Source: a virus. From it: a stretch of DNA of 41,491 nt. Under the pieces are notes generated by a model that saw nothing but the letters and a program-made list of their open reading frames with translations, ran no database searches and had not been told where the DNA came from. Below are positions 12,853-21,132 of this stretch, piece after piece. Both the position numbers and the translations under genes were made by a program. The DNA lies in IMG/VR virus record IMGVR_UViG_3300009012_000004, positions 1 to 41,491 of that record; one strand, 5' to 3'. Positions within the stretch are counted from its first letter, which is position 1. Each line of letters opens with the position of its first letter.

Positions 12853-15084
12853 ATGCGTTTCATCGTTGCAGCCATTTCTTCGTTCTTGCTTCTTAATTCG
12901 TCCTTCGCGGCTGGTCCCGCTCTTCAGCCGCCGCTCGTTTTAGTAAACGCCAGCACAGGCGTGCAGGTGCCGTTCGTAAATGGTATCAACATCGATCCCG
13001 CGCAAGGCACGCTCTGGTTTGTGAAGGCACCAGCGAACAGCCGCACCAGCAGCGTTAAATTCCGTTTAGATATCGACGCGTCCACTTGCGATAACGATAG
13101 GCCATTTACTAGCCAGCCGGGATTGCCAGTGCTCGGCGCGCACGCGCTCAAAGTAACTCCTTACTCGCGCAATAATGGCGATGGCACTGCCGGCGCACCA
13201 TCCACAATCACTTTTACCGTCGCTTCCGAACCCGATCCGACACCTACTCCAATTCCTGATCCGACGCCGACGCCTTCGCCTTCGGTAACGCCTTCCCCGA
13301 GTCCAACGCCAACTCCCACTCCGACAGCGACGCCTGAGCCTTCTCCGACTCCGACTTCTTCCCCAACTCCAACGCCTCAGCCAAGTCCAACCCCAACTCC
13401 ATCGCCAACTCCTGATCCAACGCCAACGCCTTCGCCTTCGCCTTCTCCAACGCCGGATCCATCGCCCACTCCTACACCTTCTCCATCACCGACGCCAAGC
13501 GGCAATGTGATCGCCACCGATGGTTCGCTTGGAAATGTTCAATCGGCACTCATCTCCGCATCTGAAGGCGATACCATCACGCTCCCGGCCGGCACATTTA
13601 ATTGGGCGAATCAGCTCGTAATCACGAAAGGGATCACGCTCCAGGGGCGGACTGTAATCACCGGCGCGGGAACAAGTGGCGCGACCGCCGATGATCAAAC
13701 CGTCATTCTCGATGATTTCTCGCCCACTAATTTAGACAGCCCGCTCATAAAAATCACGCTCAACGCAGCGCAAAGTTTTCGCCTTACCGGACTCACCATT
13801 CGTCCAAATCTGAGCACGGGTACGCATATAATCTTGGGCAGCAGCGGCAGCGCTGCGGTGACGAATCTTCGGATTGATCACAATCACTTATCCGGCTCGA
13901 CTGATCGGGAAGTCTGGACTGGCGGATGGGTCTATGGCGTAGCCGATCACAACATCGTTGCTCCCGCAGGTAACGGGCAATGCTTCTTTGTTAATATGCC
14001 CACCTATGGCGGAAAAGAGACCGGGCATGGCGCATGGGCTGATTATCCTTGGTTCGGCACCGGCAAATTTTTCTTTATTGAAGACAATACGCTCATCGGT
14101 AACGGCGTGACCACGACGAGCGGCCTCAGCACCGATGGCGAGTTTGGCGCGCGTTTCGTCATGCGTTACAACGATTGCACAAATAGCCATGCCGGCTTTC
14201 ACGGAACCGAAGGCGGCAATCGCGGCACGCGCGCGGTGGAAATCTATAACAATGCTTTCCATTGGACGATTCCGCCGAATGCATTGAATCGGTCAGGAGT
14301 CGCATTCTATCACGACAACTCTTGGACTGGCTCAAAGTCGAATAGCGGCACCCACTCAATCATACAAATTTACCGCGAATTCGCGGGCGTAGGCTCGAGC
14401 TGCATTTATGGGTTTGCAGACGGCACCGGCCTTTTCGATATGAATGATACTGAGGGCGACGGCAGGTTTATCCAAGGCCACGCGCCATTTGTTTTCGCGA
14501 GTGGAACCGTGACCACTGGAAACGCGGTCACGGGATCGCCGGTTACTATTACTGATTCCTCACAGAATTGGATTCCGAATCAATGGGTCGGCTACAGCAT
14601 CAAACAAACCACTGCCGGCGCGGCTTCTTATCCCAAAGGCTCATACATATTAAGTAACACTGCCACCTCGATCACCTTCACCCGTTACATCACGACCGAT
14701 CGCGGCCCCATCCTGAGTTTCGCGGCGGGCGATACCTATCAGGTCCATCGGTTACTCATAGCGCTCGACCAAGTGGGACGCGGCAAAGGCGATCTTCTCT
14801 TTGGAAATCCCACGATCACGAACACAGTGGCCGGCCACACTTGGGCCTATCAAGCGCTCGAGCCTGCGATGAGCTGGAATAACGTGCATTCCGACGGCAC
14901 CGCTTATGGCTTTGGAAATGCCGGTATGCCCACCGAAGTGCAAGGCCGCGATTATTACAACTTAGGCAAAGGTCTTCCCACGAACGGGGCGCCTTCCCAA
15001 GTGACGACTATTTACACCGCAGCACGCAACGGCGTGGACTACATCGCCCCTTTCACTTACCCGCACCCGCTCACCCAGCGCTGA
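12853..15084 (+). CDS. Secreted or surface beta-helix protein with Pro-Thr linker, 743 aa
   Basis: Residues 1-19 are a signal peptide (hydrophobic [13 protein letters not shown], likely cut after SFA). A beta-rich domain (about 25-125) follows, then a long linker of PTP, PSP and PDP repeats (about 126-216). A right-handed parallel beta-helix fills residues 217-743, with repeated N-G-T turns. Such proteins bind or cleave polysaccharides. In phages they act as tail spikes, but a Sec signal is unusual there and common for secreted host enzymes. It is the first gene after terminase, preceded by a TGACA hairpin module. It could be a spike, a depolymerase released by the lysogen, or a captured host gene. 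Catalytic residues cannot be assigned. Confidence 0.75.
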   Translation: MRFIVAAISSFLLLNSSFAAGPALQPPLVLVNASTGVQVPFVNGINIDPAQGTLWFVKAPANSRTSSVKFRLDIDASTCDNDRPFTSQPGLPVLGAHALKVTPYSRNNGDGTAGAPSTITFTVASEPDPTPTPIPDPTPTPSPSVTPSPSPTPTPTPTATPEPSPTPTSSPTPTPQPSPTPTPSPTPDPTPTPSPSPSPTPDPSPTPTPSPSPTPSGNVIATDGSLGNVQSALISASEGDTITLPAGTFNWANQLVITKGITLQGRTVITGAGTSGATADDQTVILDDFSPTNLDSPLIKITLNAAQSFRLTGLTIRPNLSTGTHIILGSSGSAAVTNLRIDHNHLSGSTDREVWTGGWVYGVADHNIVAPAGNGQCFFVNMPTYGGKETGHGAWADYPWFGTGKFFFIEDNTLIGNGVTTTSGLSTDGEFGARFVMRYNDCTNSHAGFHGTEGGNRGTRAVEIYNNAFHWTIPPNALNRSGVAFYHDNSWTGSKSNSGTHSIIQIYREFAGVGSSCIYGFADGTGLFDMNDTEGDGRFIQGHAPFVFASGTVTTGNAVTGSPVTITDSSQNWIPNQWVGYSIKQTTAGAASYPKGSYILSNTATSITFTRYITTDRGPILSFAAGDTYQVHRLLIALDQVGRGKGDLLFGNPTITNTVAGHTWAYQALEPAMSWNNVHSDGTAYGFGNAGMPTEVQGRDYYNLGKGLPTNGAPSQVTTIYTAARNGVDYIAPFTYPHPLTQR

Positions 15085-15109
15085 ATTGACACCTGCACTT
15101 GGGGCAATC

Positions 15110-15220
15110 ATGGCCACAGGTTCAGTGCCTTTCTCCGGCAAATTAAAACCAAAGCTCATTCGCGGGATAAACCATCCCAGCTTTTGGCAGCGCCTGTGTC
15201 GTTTGATCAAAATCAAATGA
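15110..15220 (+). CDS. Small basic peptide, 36 aa
   Basis: ATG at 15110 lies 18 bases after a TTGACA box (15086-15091), and its stop overlaps the next ATG by four bases. The 36 residues are basic (KLKPKLIRGINHPSFWQRLC) with an amphipathic C-terminus. The box and the coupling argue that it is real; the function is unknown. Confidence 0.5.
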   Translation: MATGSVPFSGKLKPKLIRGINHPSFWQRLCRLIKIK

Positions 15221-16062
15221 GCAAAAAAAGTTTATTTCTTAATGTCCCTTTCCTCGGTCGCTTGGCGATCGTGCGGGATAAAAATGGCAGTGCTACTCGT
15301 TTGGGCGGCATCGAATTCGGAACCAATCTCACCGCCAGTCTTATCAGGAATGGTAAGATCGAAGGCAGTTTAGATTTAGGCTCCGGCCTGGTCACCAATG
15401 TCGGCGTGCTCGCGCTGGCGAATGATTTTGCGTGGAGCGCCACGAACGCGCTCAACAGTCTTTTCGCGAAGCTGAAATATCACGCTTCGGGAACGGGTGC
15501 CACCGCTGCGGCGGCTACCGATATCAAGTTGCAAACCGTATCAGGATTCGGCGGGCAAACGCCTGTAGCCGGCACTCAGGTTCTGGTTTCAGCCGCGAAT
15601 CTGCAAAAATATCAGAGCGTCGCCACGATTTCCTATACCGGAAGTGAAGCGGTCACCGAGTGGGGATTTTTCGCTTACGACAGCACCTTGCCTTCCACCT
15701 CTAATCTGACCGATGCGACCGGCTCGCCCTTTACCGCCGGCACAGCAACGACTGGCACCACTACCGGCACAACGCTCACTGCTTCCTCGGCGACCGTGAT
15801 GGGTCAGCAGATGTCGATCATTGATAATACGAACGCGACCCGCGTTTCGTGGGGATTAATTACCTCCAACACTACCGGGGTCGTCACCGTTCCCGCGTGG
15901 TATAAAACTGCGGATGGCACGGCTGGCACGACTCCGGTAAACGCTGATACCTACGTTTTCCGTCCCATCATGTGGGACCACAAAGTTTTTAGCGCTATTA
16001 ACGTTGTGAACGGCGACAGCATCCAATACACCTACACGCTCACAATTTCCTCCGGCGGTTAA
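15217..16062 (+). CDS. Putative virion structural protein, 281 aa
   Basis: The start ATG at 15217 overlaps the upstream peptide stop; the upstream in-frame TTG at 15184 lies within that peptide gene. The protein is Thr-, Ala- and Gly-rich with alternating beta patterns (GTNLTASLIRNGKIEGSLDL, then ATISYTGSEAVTEWGFF). Its composition is typical of tail fibre or decoration proteins. There is no signal peptide. It sits with other structural-looking genes between terminase and portal. Confidence 0.55.
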   Translation: MSKKSLFLNVPFLGRLAIVRDKNGSATRLGGIEFGTNLTASLIRNGKIEGSLDLGSGLVTNVGVLALANDFAWSATNALNSLFAKLKYHASGTGATAAAATDIKLQTVSGFGGQTPVAGTQVLVSAANLQKYQSVATISYTGSEAVTEWGFFAYDSTLPSTSNLTDATGSPFTAGTATTGTTTGTTLTASSATVMGQQMSIIDNTNATRVSWGLITSNTTGVVTVPAWYKTADGTAGTTPVNADTYVFRPIMWDHKVFSAINVVNGDSIQYTYTLTISSGG

Positions 16063-16068
16063 AATCGC

Positions 16069-16599
16069 ATGGCTAGGCAGTTATTTCAGGAAGGCCCGTT
16101 CGTTGATACGATCATTACGGCGCCTTCGCCGAACACGACCACAACCATCATCCCGATATGGGTGGCGGCGACTTACACTCCTATTTTTGCCAATGACCCA
16201 AAGGCGGGGAAAATTTACAGCGTTCGGGCGGGTGGCACTATTTCACAGAGTGCCGCCACCAATACGCTCATTATTACGCCGTTTTATGGATCCACGGCTT
16301 TAGGGGCAAGTCCAGCCCAGACCATGCCTATCACATCAGTGATCCCATGGTATCTCGCGTTTGATATGGTCTTCCGCACCATCGGCGCGCCCGGGGTGAA
16401 TTCCACTTGTATTGGGACCGGATGTTTTTGGGGGCAAGGCACCATCGCGACCGCTGGAACCGGCGTTACAATTCCGTTCGGTGGGACAGTGGCAACCGTA
16501 GACGCTTCTATCGTGAGTAAAATAGAGATAAACATGACATGGTCAGGCGGCACCATTAGTACGCAACCTCACTACGCTTATATTTTCGCCCGAAATTAA
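16069..16599 (+). CDS. Putative virion structural protein, 176 aa
   Basis: A hydrophobic, Thr-Gly-Ala-rich beta protein (SPNTTTTIIPIWVAA, GKIYSVRAGGTIS, PHYAYIFARN). It resembles small tail or capsid-decoration proteins in composition, but I recognise no family. It follows the previous gene by six bases and shares its style, so the two are likely partners. Confidence 0.55.
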   Translation: MARQLFQEGPFVDTIITAPSPNTTTTIIPIWVAATYTPIFANDPKAGKIYSVRAGGTISQSAATNTLIITPFYGSTALGASPAQTMPITSVIPWYLAFDMVFRTIGAPGVNSTCIGTGCFWGQGTIATAGTGVTIPFGGTVATVDASIVSKIEINMTWSGGTISTQPHYAYIFARN

Positions 16600-16602
16600 T
16601 TT

Positions 16603-16716
16603 ATGCTTTTCGCAATAGCTACAATAGAAGATGGAGGAACAATGCCCAGCATGATGGCTGGGCGCTTGATCCCGCTAATTTATTTTTCCAGCCTTTCGAT
16701 AACGGGCAATAGTTAA
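16603..16716 (+). CDS. Micro-ORF with strong ribosome binding site, 37 or 24 aa
   Basis: The frame starts at ATG 16603, but a better start is ATG 16642, preceded by GGAGG. A hairpin with arms GCCCAGC (16644-16650) and GCTGGGC (16657-16663) lies just after that ATG. The short product ends in a hydrophobic stretch (LIPLIYFSSLSI). It could be a leader peptide controlling the 653-residue gene, whose own AAGGAGG lies just after the stop. Coding status is uncertain. Confidence 0.35.
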   Translation: MLFAIATIEDGGTMPSMMAGRLIPLIYFSSLSITGNS

Positions 16717-16727
16717 GGAGGAATGAC

Positions 16728-18689
16728 ATGGCTACGACCATGCTTCCCGGGGCGAGTCCGAATAGCGTCGTTCCTTCAACGAGCGGCCCTGGGGTCTCCA
16801 GGGACTTAGGTCCAACCCTTCAGCCTGGCAGTCTCAACGCCAGACCCATCCTGCAATTCCACGATCTGGGCGGCGCGCTTTCTTTCGCCGGCCCTAATGC
16901 GTCATTCGATAATCTCTTGGAGAATATCGGAACCGCTAACCTCTATACAGCCTCCGGCAACCAGGCGGAAGGGCAATCTTTTGTTTCGAATGGAGGAGTG
17001 CTTACGAGCTGCCAGTTCTACTTGGCGCAATTGGGCGCGCCCACCGGCACTATCGTAGCCAAACTCTACGCCTCGACGGGTGCGGTGGGTAGCAAGGTCG
17101 GCACGGGCGCGGCTTTGGCCACTTCTAATACGCTCGATATATCCAGTTTAATCGCGGCCTACTCATGGCGGCTTGAAGCCTTTACTTTCAGCGACGGCTA
17201 CCTGATGACTCCTGGGACGACGTACGTCATTGTTCTCGAATACATAGGGGGCGATGCCTCGAACTGTCTCATAATTTTCGGCGACAACGCCGCACGCGAT
17301 TCCAACGGTAACCCTAGCGTTGAAGACAACGTCGGCAATTGGCAGGTGGCAGTCTTTCCCGCAGATGTTTGCTATTACATCTATAGCGCAGGCGGTAATT
17401 CGATTACTAAAAAAACGTTCCGCCCATTCTCGGCGGCACTCTCCTTCCTGGCCAACTTCATCTATCCATGGCGCAAAACCGGGACTCTTTCATTCGTCGG
17501 GGCGATTGCGAAGAAGGCTCAAAAAGCGCTGGTCGCGGCCGCGCTTTCTTTTGTCGGGGCGATCGCAAGGAAAACATCGAGAACTTTCGCGGCTGCGCTT
17601 TCCTTTATCGCTAATTTCAAATATCCATGGCGACAGACTGCATCTCTCTCTTTTGTCGGGTCCGCGGCCAAGCAAACCGCCAGGAGCCTTACGACGGCTG
17701 CACTCTCTTTTGTCGGCTCGATCACTAAGAAGACCGTCCGCGCTCTAACCGGAACGCTCTCTTTTGTCGGAGCGATTGCGAATAAAACCATCCGCGCTTT
17801 AACCGGCGCGCTTTCATTTGTCGGGGCGATTGCGAAGCAGGCTCAAAAAGCGCTGGTCGCAGCCACGCTTTCCTTTGTCGGGGCGATCGCGAGGAAAACA
17901 TCAAGATCTTTCGCGGCCACGCTTTCCTTTATCGCCAACTTCAAATATCCATGGCGGGCGACGGCCGCGCTATCGTTCAGCGGCTCAATTTCAAAAAATG
18001 CCCGGAGAGCGTTCAACGCAGCGCTTTCCTTTATCGGATCATGCGTCAGATCGATCGCGCGCGCTCTTTCCGCCACGCTTTCCTTTGCCGGATCGCTAAC
18101 GAAATCAACGGCGCGTTCCCTCGCTGGCGCGCTTTCCTTTATCGGAGCGATCGCGAAACGAACTTCGCGAACTTTTGCAGCCACTCTCAGTTTCGTTGGC
18201 GCTCTGGCAGAACTCCTGATTCACGGCAGCAACCAATTCAGCCAAAGCCTCTCGGCTTCTCTTGCCTTCGTCGGTTCGATTTCCAAGCAACCGAAGAAAG
18301 CTTTGTCGGGCCTGCTCTCGTTCGTCGCCAGTGTCGCTAAGAAAACATCGCGATCGATTAGCGGCGTACTCTCTTTCCTAGGGAACTTCGTCTATCCCTG
18401 GCGGGCCGCGGCTGCGCTTTCATTCTCGGGCGTGCTGGCCAAGAGCACCCTCAAGGCATTCGCCGGAGCGCTTTCATTCCTCGGCGCCTCGGTAGAGGCG
18501 CTAGTCGCAGGCGTCAGCATTCTTTGGACCCAAATAATCGGATCGGCGCTGCGCGGATTGCTCTCGAGCGGCGAATTTAACGGCATTCGGACGGGTTCGA
18601 CCCTGGTAGTCGAGCGCGTGACCGACGAATTCAGCGGCACGCTGACATCATCGCAGCTTGAAGCAATAAGCACCGAAACGATTCCATGA
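16728..18689 (+). CDS. LSF-repeat protein, 653 aa, probable tail or surface component
   Basis: The start is firm: AAGGAGG lies eight bases before ATG. Residues 1-235 form a beta-sandwich-like domain with a carbohydrate-binding flavour (GTIVAKLYASTG, TYVIVLEYIGG). From residue 238 to about 600 the protein is a tandem array of about 20 units of mostly 18 residues. Their pattern is LSFVGAIAKKTSRALAGA, that is, a hydrophobic patch followed by a basic amphipathic half. Four units (1, 4, 10, 18) are 16 residues with NFxYPWR. The C-terminus (about 610-653) is non-repetitive and includes a TTVE-like polar tail. Similar LSF-type arrays occur in phage structural proteins; the function is unknown to me. 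The next gene overlaps by four bases. Confidence 0.7.
   Translation: MATTMLPGASPNSVVPSTSGPGVSRDLGPTLQPGSLNARPILQFHDLGGALSFAGPNASFDNLLENIGTANLYTASGNQAEGQSFVSNGGVLTSCQFYLAQLGAPTGTIVAKLYASTGAVGSKVGTGAALATSNTLDISSLIAAYSWRLEAFTFSDGYLMTPGTTYVIVLEYIGGDASNCLIIFGDNAARDSNGNPSVEDNVGNWQVAVFPADVCYYIYSAGGNSITKKTFRPFSAALSFLANFIYPWRKTGTLSFVGAIAKKAQKALVAAALSFVGAIARKTSRTFAAALSFIANFKYPWRQTASLSFVGSAAKQTARSLTTAALSFVGSITKKTVRALTGTLSFVGAIANKTIRALTGALSFVGAIAKQAQKALVAATLSFVGAIARKTSRSFAATLSFIANFKYPWRATAALSFSGSISKNARRAFNAALSFIGSCVRSIARALSATLSFAGSLTKSTARSLAGALSFIGAIAKRTSRTFAATLSFVGALAELLIHGSNQFSQSLSASLAFVGSISKQPKKALSGLLSFVASVAKKTSRSISGVLSFLGNFVYPWRAAAALSFSGVLAKSTLKAFAGALSFLGASVEALVAGVSILWTQIIGSALRGLLSSGEFNGIRTGSTLVVERVTDEFSGTLTSSQLEAISTETIP
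17439..18520 (+). repeat. Tandem 48-57 bp coding repeats (LSF units)
   Basis: About 20 units, each starting with a CTxTCxTTy-type LSF codon triplet. Most are 54 bp, some 57 bp, and four are 48 bp (the YPWR units). A larger block is duplicated: 17487-17632 and 17811-17956 are each 146 bp, about 90 percent identical by eye and 324 bp apart. The array therefore grew both by single-unit and by multi-unit duplication. Confidence 0.85.
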
Positions 18690-19012
18690 GCACGACCATC
18701 AAAATTAAGCAGCACGACACGAAACTGAAGTTCACCGACACGCCGACGATTGATGGCGTGGTCGTTCCGGCGGTAGATTTAGCCAGTTGCACGCTCAGCT
18801 TCATCATGAAAAGCGATGATCCCGCTATCTCAATCAAGCAGGACGCCGATATAGAGTTGGACGGAACATTCTCCTATGAGCCGGTCGCTTCCGATGTCGA
18901 AACGATCGGAAAATTCCGGCAGGAATGGGAAGTGGTCTATCCTGGGAACAAAATCCTCACTTTTCCCAATGACGGTTACAACACCGTCAAAATCATTGCC
19001 GACTTAGGGTAA
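18686..19012 (+). CDS. BppU N-terminal-like phage protein, 108 aa
   Basis: The sequence follows the pattern of the N-terminal domain of phage baseplate upper proteins: KIKQHDTKLKFTDTP, then DLASCTLSFIMKSDD, a strand with FSYEP, then GKFRQEWEVVYPG and a final TFPNDGYNTVKI. That domain is a small beta-sandwich that attaches receptor-binding proteins to the baseplate. Here it stands alone at 108 residues and overlaps the LSF-repeat gene by four bases. The two may form one adsorption assembly. The assignment rests on remembered family pattern. Confidence 0.7.
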   Translation: MSTTIKIKQHDTKLKFTDTPTIDGVVVPAVDLASCTLSFIMKSDDPAISIKQDADIELDGTFSYEPVASDVETIGKFRQEWEVVYPGNKILTFPNDGYNTVKIIADLG

Positions 19013-19015
19013 GCC

Positions 19016-20767
19016 TTACGGCTGGACTTCGTAGGCACCCATATCAACACGACCGCCCACGACTCTGGGATTGCCAAGAAAATCCGTCTCGCCAATCCCA
19101 AGAACAAAACCGGGATCGCCCGCGTTCTTGGCAGGAGAGATAGATTGAAGGCTTAAATCGGGCGGGCTTGCGGCAGCGTTGGTAAACTTCGGGTCGGCAA
19201 TAATCTTATTTGCATCCGGCCCAGAACCGTCTCCGAAATATAGATTATAGTTCATGGTTCCAACAGGCCAGCCCAGCGTGTTGATTTCATTGGTCGCGTT
19301 GTTCGCAACAATATTGTTCTTCCATACCACGCTCGCGCTGGTATATGGTCGGACGTAAATCCCGTAGAGGTTGCCGTAGGCCGTGTTGTTTAAGACGCTA
19401 ATGTTGTAAACACTTGAGCCATCCGTATCGCTATACCAAGTCCCGACTTCGATTCCGGCATGGACGTTGGAATAGGCCACGTTATCGCGGACTGTGATGT
19501 GGTGGGCGGCTGGCTGCCCTGGCTCAGCCAGAACAGCGAATCCGATGCCAGAATTGCGGACTAAGTTTCGCTCAATCGTGGAGGTATTCCCGCCATCGAC
19601 ATATATGGTGTTCGACCCGCCGTTGCCATACCAGGTGCTTCCATCTCGCTTTACGCTGACGTATTCGAGAAGATTCCCTCGAATAGTAGCGTCATGCGCG
19701 CCGCCGTGGAGGTCGATGGCGATCCCGTCAGCATCGTGGAAGTAGTTACTTTCTACGATGGTATTGGCGCAGGTGGTCGAATCCATCGTTAGCACTTCAC
19801 TCTGGCAAGTTTCAATATCTCCCATCTCGTTGCCGCGAATTGTGATAGCGTTGCTGCCCCATATTCGAATATGCAAGAGGGCGGAAGTGCCATCCTGAAC
19901 TCCGTGGATGTTTTTGTTGTGAAGAAACCTATTGTTGAGAAGCTGGACATCGTTGCTGCCCCCGTCGATCCTAACGCCCTGCTTGAACGAGCCGTTGCAG
20001 GTGTAGTTCTGGAAGGTTAATCCTTGGATTATAACGTAACTCTTGTTGCTGATGTTCAGGAATGGTGTGCTGTCGTTCGTGACCGTTCCGAGGTAGGCGT
20101 AATCAATAATAACCTGGTCGCCCGTGCAGGTGGTATAGCCATTGGCGGCAATGGAAGCCCCGCAGTTGGCTCCTGTGTAGCCGAGCGGCTGGAAGGTGAT
20201 GTAATTTCCCGCCGTTCCCGACACATTCAGGGCCAAGCGTTCATGATAAGTTCCCGCTTTAATGTTCACCGCGGAACCCACAGTGGCAGCATTCATCGAT
20301 TTCTGGATCGTCCGCCAAGGCGATAATTCAGAGCCAGGATTGGCGTCGTTGCCGTTGATCGGATCGACATAATAAGAAGTCGTCGGAGGCGGCGTTGGAG
20401 TCGGCGTAGGGGTTGGCGTAGGGGTTGGCGTCGGCCCCGGCGTCGTGACACTGACAACGTTGGACGGTGCTGAAAGGCCAGTTTGGTTATACGCTTTGAT
20501 CCTGTAGTTGTAGCTTGTGTTCGGAGCTACTGTCGTATCGCTAGCGGTCGTAACATTCGCACCAACGGTCGCTATGGTCGTATATGTTCCGCTAATTAAA
20601 CGTTGCAGCCTAAATTGCGTCTCATTGTTGGAGTTGTCCTGCCAAGCAAAATCGACGTGCGTCGCTGCAATCGCGATTGTGTGAAGGTTCGACGGGGCAG
20701 CAGGTACAACGGCATGGCTATGGCTGGCCGCTAGGATCGTCAGAATAAAAGAAGCGAGTCGGTGCAT
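19016..20767 (-). CDS. Secreted FN3 and beta-helix protein on the opposite strand, 583 aa
   Basis: Residues 1-19 are a signal peptide (FILTILAASHSHA). A fibronectin type III domain follows (about 22-109, with PSNLHTI, TSYNYRIKAYN and SAPSNVVSVTT). Then come a PTPTP linker (111-127), a DUF1565-like start (YYVDPINGNDANPG) and a right-handed beta-helix of about 400 residues. The C-terminus NPRVVGGRVDMGAYEVQP is typical of such polysaccharide-active or adhesion proteins in environmental bacteria. It is the only leftward gene in the late region, so it may be a moron expressed on its own. A TTGACT box (20789-20784) lies 16 bases before its ATG, mirror-imaged to that of the rightward neighbour. Confidence 0.8.
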   Translation of the reverse strand: MHRLASFILTILAASHSHAVVPAAPSNLHTIAIAATHVDFAWQDNSNNETQFRLQRLISGTYTTIATVGANVTTASDTTVAPNTSYNYRIKAYNQTGLSAPSNVVSVTTPGPTPTPTPTPTPTPTPPPTTSYYVDPINGNDANPGSELSPWRTIQKSMNAATVGSAVNIKAGTYHERLALNVSGTAGNYITFQPLGYTGANCGASIAANGYTTCTGDQVIIDYAYLGTVTNDSTPFLNISNKSYVIIQGLTFQNYTCNGSFKQGVRIDGGSNDVQLLNNRFLHNKNIHGVQDGTSALLHIRIWGSNAITIRGNEMGDIETCQSEVLTMDSTTCANTIVESNYFHDADGIAIDLHGGAHDATIRGNLLEYVSVKRDGSTWYGNGGSNTIYVDGGNTSTIERNLVRNSGIGFAVLAEPGQPAAHHITVRDNVAYSNVHAGIEVGTWYSDTDGSSVYNISVLNNTAYGNLYGIYVRPYTSASVVWKNNIVANNATNEINTLGWPVGTMNYNLYFGDGSGPDANKIIADPKFTNAAASPPDLSLQSISPAKNAGDPGFVLGIGETDFLGNPRVVGGRVDMGAYEVQP

Positions 20768-20783
20768 AATCGACCCGCAGCGA

Positions 20784-20817
20784 AGTCAAAGGCAGCTTTG
20801 ACAGCCGCCGAGTGGCG
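20784..20817. promoter_or_regulatory. Back-to-back TTGAC boxes between divergent genes
   Basis: Arms GTCAAAG (20785-20791) and CTTTGAC (20796-20802, loop GCAG between) place a TTGACT box on the minus strand (20789-20784) and a TTGACA box on the plus strand (20798-20803). Each is 16 bases from the start codon of its gene (20767 and 20820). On the plus side CGCC, loop GAGT, GGCG (20806-20817) forms the usual hairpin next to the ATG. Confidence 0.6.
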
Positions 20818-20819
20818 AG

Positions 20820-21128
20820 ATGGCACTCGGAAACACCCAAAGCGGGCGCAGCAATTTATCCGCCTTCACCAAGGCGCTCGTCTCTTATGCCGAAGCGATC
20901 GGTGACGCCGATGCTTTGGAAACTGAGCGCGATGCGCTCTTTGATAAGCTTACCAGTGGCGCGGATGGCAAATCGATCATCGCATCCACGATCAACGGCA
21001 AATATTTCGGCTACCAAATCACCCTCACCCTTGAGGAAAAATTTCAGTGTTTCGTTAATGCGGTCAAAATCTTCAACGGCGCCGCCGGGGATTCTCCCGT
21101 CACCTTCATCGATTTCTCTTGGATGTAG
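20820..21128 (+). CDS. Small head protein candidate, 102 aa
   Basis: A 102-residue protein directly before portal. It has an N-terminal helical part (NLSAFTKALVSYAEAIGDAD) and a C-terminal beta part (YFGYQITLTLEEKFQCFVNA). A gpW-like head-to-tail joining protein often sits here, and the length and helix-then-strand order are compatible, but no diagnostic motif is seen. The start ATG follows a TTGACA hairpin module at the standard distance. Confidence 0.55.
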   Translation: MALGNTQSGRSNLSAFTKALVSYAEAIGDADALETERDALFDKLTSGADGKSIIASTINGKYFGYQITLTLEEKFQCFVNAVKIFNGAAGDSPVTFIDFSWM

Positions 21129-21132
21129 GACT

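Noticed and set aside
13226-13500. Minisatellite encoding the Pro-Thr linker as a mobile repeat
   Set aside because: The DNA is low in complexity because the linker is low in complexity; codons vary between units and it needs no mobile-element explanation.
16728-18689. CRISPR-like array
   Set aside because: The regular units are in-frame coding repeats with diverged sequence and no unique spacers; no cas genes are present anywhere.
20812-21132. N-terminal extension of the portal frame
   Set aside because: The frame is open upstream, but this stretch overlaps a better 102-residue gene with a box-defined start; its translation is Ser/Arg-rich and unlike portal N-termini.
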